A DNA stretch of 10,187 bases from CBDUEV01 sp965366365. Its GTDB lineage: Bacteria; Actinomycetota; Acidimicrobiia; Spongiisociales; JAENVV01. The notes beneath the pieces were generated by a model. That model was not told the DNA's origin. It saw only the letters and a program-made list of their open reading frames with translations, and ran no database searches. The DNA is taken from assembly GCA_965366365.1 (NCBI GenBank), contig CBDUEV010000089.1:1-10187 (forward strand), written 5' to 3'. The position numbers and the translations under genes are program-made. This document shows positions 5,331 through 10,187 of the stretch, piece after piece. Within the stretch, counting starts at the first letter, position 1. Every line of letters begins with the position of its first letter.

Positions 5331-6419
5331 ATGAACCGGCTCGCCCAACGACTTCGCAGCATCACCGAAACCGAGGGCCTCGACGGATTCGGGATTTGCA
5401 GCGCCGAGCCGTTTCCCGACGTGGCCGAGACCCTCCGGGAGAGAGCCGCGGCAGGACAGGCCGGGCGGCTCAAGTTCACCTTTGCGTCACCGGACGTGGC
5501 CACCGACGTCCGGAAGAGTTTCCCGTGGGCGGAGCGGCTGGTCGTGGGAGCGCACGCCTACCTGCCCCAAGCCGGGGATCCGGGACCGCCGGACGGCGCA
5601 ACGGGTCGGGTCGCTCGATTCGCGGTGGACGATCACTATGCGGCGCTGCATGCAGGTTTGGCTGCCCTGGCCGAAGCGCTGGCGGCAGAGGGTTTCCGGG
5701 CCGAGGTCCTGGTGGACGACAATCGACTCGTCGATCGGGCCGCGGCGGTGCGGGCTGGGGTGGGCTGGTGGGGGAAGAACACCATGGTGCTGGCCCCCCG
5801 GGTGGGTCCGTGGCTGCTGCTCGGCTCGGTGGTGACCGACGCCCTCCTGCCGGTGTCGGCTCCGATGGTGCGCGATTGCGGGACCTGCTCGGCCTGCCTG
5901 CCGGCCTGTCCGACCGGCGCTCTCGTCGCCCCTGGGGTCTTGGACGCCTCCCGGTGTCTGGCGCACTGGGCGCAGGTGCCCGGTTTGATACCCATCGAGT
6001 TCCGGGAACCGATGGGCGACAGGATCTACGGTTGCGACGACTGCCTCGATGCGTGCCCCCCAGGGGGACGCCTCCTCGAATCGGCGGCGGATCTCCGGTT
6101 CGGCCGGGCGGACTTGATGTGGATGCTCACTGCCCCCGGGGAGGCGTTGCTGGAACGGTTCGACCGTTTCTACATCCCGCGGCGCGACCCGGACTACCTG
6201 CGTCGCAACGCCCTCGTGGCGGTCGGCAATACCGGCCGGGGTGCCTTTCTGCCCATCGTCGAACCGTACCTCCAGCACCAGAACTGGATTCTTCGGGCTC
6301 ATGCCGTGTGGACCTGGGATGTGCTCGGAGGAGACCGCGCCGTCCTGGCCGCGCTCGCCGGTCGGGAACGGCGGCCGGAGGTGCTCGAAGCCCTCGACGT
6401 CGTGGGCATGGCGCGTTGA
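5331..6419 (+). CDS. queG: Epoxyqueuosine reductase QueG
   Basis: A 362-residue cobalamin- and iron-sulfur-dependent reductase that converts epoxyqueuosine to queuosine at the wobble base of GUN-anticodon tRNAs. The signature DNRLVDRAAAVRAGVGWWGKN (130-150) contains the presumed catalytic acid Asp135. Two [4Fe-4S] motifs follow: CxxCxxCxxxC at Cys183, 186, 189 and 193, and Cys209 with Cys235, 238 and 242 (YGCDDCLDACP). The usual CPWN after the second motif is CPPG here. A HEAT-like C-terminal part (about 289-335, LRRNALVAVGN) completes the normal architecture. The start is ATG 5331, supported by a -10 box 6 nt upstream rather than by a ribosome binding site. No other queuosine gene (tgt, queA) is in the window, so the organism may salvage or make the precursor elsewhere. 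Confidence 0.95.
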   Translation: MNRLAQRLRSITETEGLDGFGICSAEPFPDVAETLRERAAAGQAGRLKFTFASPDVATDVRKSFPWAERLVVGAHAYLPQAGDPGPPDGATGRVARFAVDDHYAALHAGLAALAEALAAEGFRAEVLVDDNRLVDRAAAVRAGVGWWGKNTMVLAPRVGPWLLLGSVVTDALLPVSAPMVRDCGTCSACLPACPTGALVAPGVLDASRCLAHWAQVPGLIPIEFREPMGDRIYGCDDCLDACPPGGRLLESAADLRFGRADLMWMLTAPGEALLERFDRFYIPRRDPDYLRRNALVAVGNTGRGAFLPIVEPYLQHQNWILRAHAVWTWDVLGGDRAVLAALAGRERRPEVLEALDVVGMAR

Positions 6420-6431
6420 CGGTTTCGCTTC

Positions 6432-6480
6432 CTGGCGTTGCCGTGGGAGTGCTGGAACGCGGACTGTCGTCCCACGCCAG
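6432..6480 (+). terminator. Possible stem-loop after queG
   Basis: CTGGCG (6432-6437) pairs with CGCCAG (6475-6480), and TGGGA (6444-6448) pairs with TCCCA (6470-6474), with a 6-nt bulge on the left arm and a 21-nt loop. Alternatively CGTGGGA (6442-6448) pairs with TCCCACG (6470-6476). It begins 13 nt after the queG stop. There is no T-tract and the loop is large, so terminator function is weakly supported. Confidence 0.3.
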
Positions 6481-6534
6481 GCCCTCTTCCGGGAGCGTAT
6501 CGTCGAACACATATCACGACGGAGGAGAGAAACC

Positions 6535-7431
6535 GTGAAGAGACGCCCACTCCATCGCATCGCTCTGGTCACACTCGTGACCGTGGTTGCGTCGCTGGCA
6601 GGCATGGCGGCCGTGGCGGCGCCGGAGATGACCTTTGCCGAGAGGAACCTCAGCATTGCCGCCGGCGATCACCGTATCCCGGCCACTTTCACCATGCCCG
6701 ACATTCCGCGGGGTACCGAGGTACCGGCCGTCCTGCTGCTGCACGGGTTCGCCAGTTCCCGCGACGAGGTCGGTGACCTCTACGCTCGCCTGGCGGCGGA
6801 TCTCGCCGAACGGGGCTACGCCTCGCTGCGGATCGACTTCGCCGGCTCGGGCGACAGTCGCCAGCCGTTCCTCGACAACACGATCGACGGCATGGTTGCG
6901 GACAGCCGCATCGCGCTCGACTGGTTGATCGCCCGGCCGAATGTCATCGACGACCGAGTGGGCGTCCATGGATTCAGCCTGGGGTCGCTCATTGCCGAGA
7001 TCGTGGCGGGGACCGATGCCCGGGTGGCTGCCTTCGGCAGCTGGTCGGGGGCCGTTGCAAACGGGATCGCCGGCTGGGAAGACTTCTACGACACCTTCTA
7101 CCCGATCGCCGTCGAGCAGGGCTTCGTCGAAGTTGACCTCGGCTTCACGGTGATCGTTCTCAGTCCCGAATGGTTCGAGACGCTGGCCGCTTCACACGGA
7201 CTCGATGACGTGGCCGCCTACTCGGGGCCTCTGCTGGCGATCGCCGGCAGCGAAGACACCTCGGTCGACCCTGTGTGGTCGCGCGAACTGATCCGTTGGT
7301 CGGGCAGCCTCGATGCGACCCTTCGGGTGATCGTGGGTGCCGACCACATCTACAACGTGTTGACCGAGGACCAGAGCCTCGCCGAGGAGCTTCTGCAGAT
7401 CACCTCGGATTGGTACGCCGAGAAGCTCTGA
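6535..7431 (+). CDS. Exported alpha/beta hydrolase
   Basis: A 298-residue protein with an N-terminal export signal: basic KRRPLHR, a hydrophobic core (about 9-28) and small residues AVAAP suggesting cleavage near 28-30. The alpha/beta hydrolase fold follows. HGF (70-72) marks the oxyanion region, RIDFAGSGDS (99-108) is typical, and the nucleophile elbow is GFSLG with Ser148. Likely acid residues are Asp241 or Asp245 in GSEDTSVD, and the base is His271 in GADHIYN. The substrate cannot be deduced; esterases, acyl hydrolases and peptidases all share this fold. The GTG at 6535 is chosen because GGAGGAGAG (6521-6529) is ideally placed and because it yields a proper signal peptide; the open frame extends further upstream without such signals. 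It follows queG by 115 bp and probably has its own promoter. Confidence 0.9.
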   Translation: MKRRPLHRIALVTLVTVVASLAGMAAVAAPEMTFAERNLSIAAGDHRIPATFTMPDIPRGTEVPAVLLLHGFASSRDEVGDLYARLAADLAERGYASLRIDFAGSGDSRQPFLDNTIDGMVADSRIALDWLIARPNVIDDRVGVHGFSLGSLIAEIVAGTDARVAAFGSWSGAVANGIAGWEDFYDTFYPIAVEQGFVEVDLGFTVIVLSPEWFETLAASHGLDDVAAYSGPLLAIAGSEDTSVDPVWSRELIRWSGSLDATLRVIVGADHIYNVLTEDQSLAEELLQITSDWYAEKL

Positions 7432-7448
7432 CGGATCGGCTGGTGCGT

Positions 7449-7479
7449 GAGACGAGGGTCGCGTCGCGGCCCTCGTTTC
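7449..7479. terminator. Strong stem-loop between hydrolase and rhomboid genes
   Basis: GAGACGAGGG (7449-7458) pairs with CCCTCGTTTC (7470-7479), ten positions with one G-U, and the 11-nt loop (TCGCGTCGCGG) can pair further inside. It begins 18 nt after the hydrolase stop and lies 54 nt beyond the rhomboid stop, so it may end transcription from both sides. Only three T residues occur at its 3' side. Confidence 0.6.
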
Positions 7480-7532
7480 CGCGGCCCACGTTTCGGGGGG
7501 CGTCCGACGGCAATCCCCGACCGGAGGGGGAG

Positions 7533-8129
7533 TCAGGCCGCCAACGCCGTTTGGGTTTTTGGGCGCATTATCCGGGCGGCGGTAAGGCCGGCGATGGCGC
7601 CGAAGAGGTGTCCCTCCCAGGAGACGCCGGCGCGGGGAAGGAAGCTCACGACGATTCCGCCGTACAGAAAGACGGCGATGGCGGCCGGGATCAGCAGGGC
7701 GAAGCGGCGTTCGAAGATGGCGGCGCCGATCAGGTACCCGAAGTAGCCGAGCACCACGCCGGAGGCGCCGATGTGGTTGGCGTTGGAGGCGAAGATCCAG
7801 GTGAGGAGGCCGCCGATCACCATGATGAGCAGGGTCGCCTTGATCCATTTGCCGAGACCTTGGATGGCAATGAGTCCGCCCAGCACGAGGAAGGGGAGAG
7901 TGTTGGCGATGAGATGGGCGAAGTCGAGGTGGAGAAACGGCGACCAGACGATCCCGTCGAGACCGTCGACCGAGCGAGGCTGGATGCCCCCACTCTGGAG
8001 GCGCGACCCCAGGAATACCGAGTCGACCGCTTCGATCGCCCACATGAGAGCCACCGTGGCGACGAGAACCCCCATCCCCGACGTGAGGACCTGCTTGGCG
8101 ATCGGCTGACGCGTTGACGGGTCGGTCAT
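7533..8129 (-). CDS. Rhomboid family intramembrane serine protease
   Basis: A 198-residue polytopic membrane protein with the rhomboid hallmarks. HLDFAHLIANTLPF (67-80) holds the conserved His72 and Asn76 of the oxyanion region, GASG (121-124) holds the catalytic Ser123, and GHLFG (173-177) holds the catalytic His174. About six hydrophobic segments are present, the minimal bacterial core. Rhomboids cut transmembrane helices of substrate proteins; the substrate here is unknown. I start at ATG 8129, although the frame is open to a GTG at 8192. The ATG gives a short polar N-terminus before the first membrane helix and has a -10-like TAGGAT 7 nt upstream, suggesting a leaderless message. The gene is convergent with the hydrolase and divergent from the methyltransferase, hence probably monocistronic. 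Confidence 0.92.
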   Translation of the reverse strand: MTDPSTRQPIAKQVLTSGMGVLVATVALMWAIEAVDSVFLGSRLQSGGIQPRSVDGLDGIVWSPFLHLDFAHLIANTLPFLVLGGLIAIQGLGKWIKATLLIMVIGGLLTWIFASNANHIGASGVVLGYFGYLIGAAIFERRFALLIPAAIAVFLYGGIVVSFLPRAGVSWEGHLFGAIAGLTAARIMRPKTQTALAA

Positions 8130-8136
8130 GCGCCCA

Positions 8137-8174
8137 ATCCTAAGGGGAAGCCCGCCCCAATCGAACGGGTCGAT
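8137..8174 (-). promoter_or_regulatory. Putative rhomboid promoter with overlapping inverted repeat
   Basis: Read on the minus strand, TTCGAT (8165-8160), a 17-bp spacer and TAGGAT (8142-8137) lie 7 nt before the ATG at 8129. The -35 overlaps an inverted repeat ATCGA-N5-TCGAT (8160-8174), a possible operator. The -35 match is only moderate. Confidence 0.4.
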
Positions 8175-8187
8175 GGCCGCCTGCTCA

Positions 8188-8193
8188 TACACT
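8188..8193 (+). promoter_or_regulatory. Possible -10 box of the methyltransferase gene
   Basis: TACACT fits TANNNT and lies 26 nt before the GTG at 8220, leaving room for the ribosome binding site GGAG (8211-8214). No good -35 is seen 16-18 bp upstream; the inverted repeat at 8160-8174 occupies that place. Confidence 0.3.
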
Positions 8194-8219
8194 GCGACTA
8201 CTGCAGCGATGGAGAGCGC

Positions 8220-8807
8220 GTGAGCGAAGAAGAACGGTCCAAATGGGATCAGCGATACGCGAGCGGCGACTACCAGCCACGTTCGTGGCCGTCGCCGTTT
8301 CTGGAGACCTGGCTCGATCGGGTCCCGAAGGGCCGAGCGCTCGACGTTGCGTGCGGTGCCGGCCGAAACTCGCTGCGCATCGCCGAGGCCGGCTTCGACG
8401 TGGATGCCGTCGATATCTCCGAGGTGGCGATAAGCCAGGGAAGAGCGAAAGCCGAGCGGCGAGGCCTTGAAGTGACCTGGATGGTTTCCGACCTCGACGA
8501 CCTTTCATTGCCGGAGGGGAAGTACGACCTGATCACCGTGATCCGGTACGTCAATCGTGGGTTGTGGCCCCGTTTGGTGGAGGCGCTGGCCCCGGACGGG
8601 TGGCTGTTGGTGGAGCATCACATGAAGTCCCATGCCCCTGTGGCCGGTCCGCCCACCCCGGACTTTCGACTCGACCCCCAAGAGTTGCTCGCGGCTTTCG
8701 GTTCGCTGCGGGTCGTGTTCTATGAGGAGGTCCTCGAGACGGGCCGAGACGAGAACCCGTACGCGTTGGAACGCCTCGTGGCGGTCAAGGGCGACCCGGG
8801 GTTCTGA
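8220..8807 (+). CDS. Class I SAM-dependent methyltransferase (TehB-like)
   Basis: A 195-residue Rossmann-fold methyltransferase. Motif I is LDVACGAGRNS (41-51), which binds S-adenosylmethionine. VDAVDIS (61-67) carries the acidic residue that contacts the ribose, followed by SDLDDLSLP (90-98). The N-terminal KWDQRYASGDY and the compact length recall TehB/tellurite-resistance-like and thiol methyltransferases, which act on small molecules, but the substrate cannot be deduced. The GTG start at 8220 is supported by GGAG (8211-8214) at 5-nt spacing. The gene is divergent from the rhomboid gene across 90 bp and convergent with the HNH gene, so it is probably transcribed alone. The fold assignment is firm; the specificity is not. 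Confidence 0.9.
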   Translation: MSEEERSKWDQRYASGDYQPRSWPSPFLETWLDRVPKGRALDVACGAGRNSLRIAEAGFDVDAVDISEVAISQGRAKAERRGLEVTWMVSDLDDLSLPEGKYDLITVIRYVNRGLWPRLVEALAPDGWLLVEHHMKSHAPVAGPPTPDFRLDPQELLAAFGSLRVVFYEEVLETGRDENPYALERLVAVKGDPGF

Positions 8808-8825
8808 ACCTCATGGTTCTGATCC
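8800..8825 (+). repeat. Imperfect direct repeat across the methyltransferase stop
   Basis: GGTTCTGAACC (8800-8810) and GGTTCTGATCC (8815-8825) match at 10 of 11 positions with a 15-bp offset. The first copy is an inverted repeat (GGTTC-T-GAACC) and contains the stop codon. A further odd palindrome, TAGGTGACCTA, follows at 8828-8838. Their role is unknown. Confidence 0.4.
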
Positions 8826-8918
8826 AATAGGTGACCTAGGCGCGCTTCGACCCCGGCGGTGGCGGGTTGGTGGTTGGGGCTGGGTGGTCGAGTTTGTGAG
8901 GGTGGGGAGGTGGCGGCT

Positions 8919-8938
8919 GGGTCAGGGTGGGCTGCGGG
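8919..8938 (+). other. Potential G-quadruplex at the end of the HNH gene
   Basis: On the plus strand four GGG runs are separated by loops of 3, 1 and 4 nt (TCA, T, CTGC), a canonical G-quadruplex pattern. It overlaps the HNH stop codon (8922-8924) and is on the template strand of that gene. It is the core of a longer G-rich stretch, about 8850-8950. I see no convincing hairpin terminator in 8808-8921. Confidence 0.5.
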
Positions 8939-10031
8939 TGCCGGTGGGTGATCGGAATCGGATGCGGCCGGCTGGACTGCCTGGGTCGATGGTGTACCCG
9001 TTGCCGTGGATGACCACATGATGGTGGTACCAGCAGAGGGTGGTGAGGTTCTCGGGATCGGTGGGTCCTCCCCGGGACCAGGGGATGCGGTGGTGGGGTT
9101 GGAGTCGGTAGCGGCTCGTACATCCATCGGCGGTGCAGCCTCCGTCGCGGGCGAGGACGAACCGTCGGAGTTTGGGTGGGGTGGCCCGCGAAGCGCGGCC
9201 GACAGCCAGCGGTTGGCCATCTTCTGACCGGGCGATCACTTCGACGTTGCCTTCACAGAGGATCCGTTCGATGGTGGCGGGTCCGACTCGGGGTCCGTCG
9301 GCGATCCACGCCCCGGTTTCGCCATTGGTCGAAGCGGCTGCGGTGGCGTCCACGAAGACGGTGACGAGTGGGGTGGCGGTCTCGGCACCGGCGGTGCCGG
9401 TGAGGGAGTCTTGGGCGATGGAGACGAGGGCGTCGGCGTAGCGCTGCGCGCGGCTCCCGGGCGAGAGTTGGGCTGGGAGTCCGTCGGAGCGTTCTTGGAG
9501 GGCCTTGTCGAGGAGTCGTCCGTCGTAGCCGGGGAGTCCTCCCCAGACGTCGTACCAGGATTCGTCGAGGGTGGGTTGGAGGTGCAAGGCGCGCCGTTGC
9601 GAAGCGGTCTGTTCGTCGACTTGGGTGAGCCGCCGGAGCCGGGCGGCTCGGCTCCGTAGCCCGGCGATGTCGTAGCGGGCGGCATCTTCGAGGTCGGCGT
9701 CTTCAGTGGTGGCGGTGGTGGTCCGGGCCAGTTGGGCGGCCCGATCGAAGGTGACGTCGCCGTCTGCGAGGGCTCGGCGGGTTGAGGGAAGATCCTCGAG
9801 GGCTCGGGTGGTGTGGGCGAGGCGCCGGGCGGTTTCGGGCGCCAGGTCGAGGCGTCCGGCTACCCACTCGGCCAGGGTCCGGCAGCCGTCCCCGGTCGGA
9901 ACCTGGCGCCGGTCCAACTCGACCAGGACGGCCATCTGTGCGGCCCGAGCTTGGCCGATCCGGGCTTCGGTATCGGCCAGATAGGCCTCCAAGGCATCGG
10001 TTGAAATGTCGATGAGGTCAGCGGTTTTCAT
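8922..10031 (-). CDS. DUF222/HNH endonuclease domain protein (13E12-type)
   Basis: A 369-residue protein with an N-terminal, mostly helical DUF222 region (about 1-250) and a C-terminal HNH nuclease domain. The domain shows Cys299 and Cys304, HHRIPWS (313-319) with the catalytic histidine, GGPTDPENL (321-329) with Asn328, then LC (332-333) and the HHH run (336-338). All usual HNH and zinc-binding positions appear intact. This family is abundant, and often multi-copy, in actinobacteria; its biological job is not settled, and it has been suggested to be mobile or DNA-damage linked. ATG 10031 is taken as the start because a promoter-like motif ends 6 nt upstream, indicating a leaderless message. 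The product ends abruptly at 8922, but another frame continues as a proline-rich tail to about 8836, so a frameshift near the end is possible. Confidence 0.93.
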   Translation of the reverse strand: MKTADLIDISTDALEAYLADTEARIGQARAAQMAVLVELDRRQVPTGDGCRTLAEWVAGRLDLAPETARRLAHTTRALEDLPSTRRALADGDVTFDRAAQLARTTTATTEDADLEDAARYDIAGLRSRAARLRRLTQVDEQTASQRRALHLQPTLDESWYDVWGGLPGYDGRLLDKALQERSDGLPAQLSPGSRAQRYADALVSIAQDSLTGTAGAETATPLVTVFVDATAAASTNGETGAWIADGPRVGPATIERILCEGNVEVIARSEDGQPLAVGRASRATPPKLRRFVLARDGGCTADGCTSRYRLQPHHRIPWSRGGPTDPENLTTLCWYHHHVVIHGNGYTIDPGSPAGRIRFRSPTGTRSPP

Positions 10032-10034
10032 ACC

Positions 10035-10063
10035 GACAACGTATCAGTCACCCATGACAGAAA
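10035..10063 (-). promoter_or_regulatory. Putative RecA-NDp/PafBC-type promoter of the HNH gene
   Basis: On the minus strand TTTCTGTCA (10063-10055), 11 nt, then TACGTTGTC (10043-10035). The -10-like TACGTT ends 6 nt before the ATG at 10031, so the mRNA would be leaderless. The core TGTCA-N11-TANNNT matches the mycobacterial LexA-independent DNA-damage promoter and the motif at 416-444. Confidence 0.6.
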
Positions 10064-10187
10064 CTGACGATTCCGACGCGCCGAGTTCAAGGACTGCCTC
10101 GCCGGTGGCGCTGCGTGGGCCATAGCTGACGGCGCTGGTGAACAGGAGCCGGAGTCTTGATCCTTTTCTCCTTTGCAGGCGGGGCTG
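10064..10187. other. Right edge with no recognisable gene
   Basis: This stretch has no supported gene. Two minus-strand frames stay open into the HNH promoter region, but their codon use is mixed and the products resemble nothing I know. A plus-strand ATG at 10054 gives only 23 codons. A gene may begin beyond the window edge. Confidence 0.4.

Noticed and set aside
6503..6519. TCGAAC half-site upstream of the hydrolase, resembling an actinobacterial SOS box
   Set aside because: The second half-site (GTTCGA after 4 nt) is absent; the sequence reads ATCACG.
5126..6538. Long plus-strand open frame (470 codons) overlapping queG
   Set aside because: The product is arginine- and glycine-rich and matches the shifted frame of queG, which has complete catalytic and iron-sulfur motifs. 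It is a high-GC shadow.
5487..6656. Minus-strand open frame of 389 codons opposite queG
   Set aside because: It is antisense to queG and crosses into the hydrolase gene. Its composition is that of a reverse-strand shadow.
8160..8174. ATCGAACGGGTCGAT read as a LexA box
   Set aside because: The spacing and the second half do not fit TCGAAC-N4-GTTCGA. It is kept only as an unassigned inverted repeat.
10054..10125. 23-codon plus-strand ORF at the right edge
   Set aside because: It is very short, has no ribosome binding site and overlaps the promoter motif of the HNH gene.

Overview
The window looks like part of the chromosome of a high-GC actinobacterium, possibly Acidimicrobiia or a relative. 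The reasons are the strong G/C preference at third codon positions, GTG starts, several promoters placed for leaderless transcription, a DUF222/HNH (13E12-type) endonuclease gene, and a MoxR-DUF58-DUF4129 operon. The lineage is inferred from gene content and style, not from a marker gene. There is no rRNA, tRNA, CRISPR array, insertion sequence or phage module.

Layout. Positions 1-134 hold the 3' end of a plus-strand gene that begins outside the window; its last codons are a 15-bp tandem repeat. Two small plus-strand genes follow, each with two CxxC-type cysteine pairs (215-403 and 501-740). A minus-strand block of five genes then runs from 5038 down to 828: DUF4129 membrane protein, two-TM protein, MoxR AAA+ ATPase, DUF58 protein and multi-TM protein. 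The first three junctions are 4-bp stop/start overlaps, and the last is probably a longer overlap, so this is one translationally coupled membrane operon. A hairpin at 750-781 separates its end from the convergent 79-aa gene. A 292-bp gap at 5039-5330 holds a degenerate 12-bp repeat array, a doubtful small ORF, and a well-placed promoter for the next gene. Plus-strand genes follow: queG (epoxyqueuosine reductase, last step of queuosine synthesis) and a secreted or lipid-anchored alpha/beta hydrolase. A hairpin at 7449-7479 lies between the hydrolase and a convergent rhomboid protease. The rhomboid is divergent from a class I SAM methyltransferase. The window ends with the minus-strand DUF222/HNH gene and about 120 bp without a recognisable gene.

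How the genes may work together. The five-gene operon is the only clear functional unit: a MoxR chaperone-like ATPase, its DUF58 partner and three membrane proteins, presumably acting at the cell envelope. The other genes appear to be separate transcription units. The most notable regulatory signal is a shared motif, TTTCTGTCA-N11-TACGKTGTC. It occurs once upstream of the 79-aa cysteine protein and once, 6 nt from the ATG, upstream of the HNH gene. Its core, TGTCA-N11-TANNNT, agrees with the mycobacterial LexA-independent (RecA-NDp/PafBC) DNA-damage promoter. This suggests, by inference, that the small protein and the endonuclease are co-induced by DNA damage.
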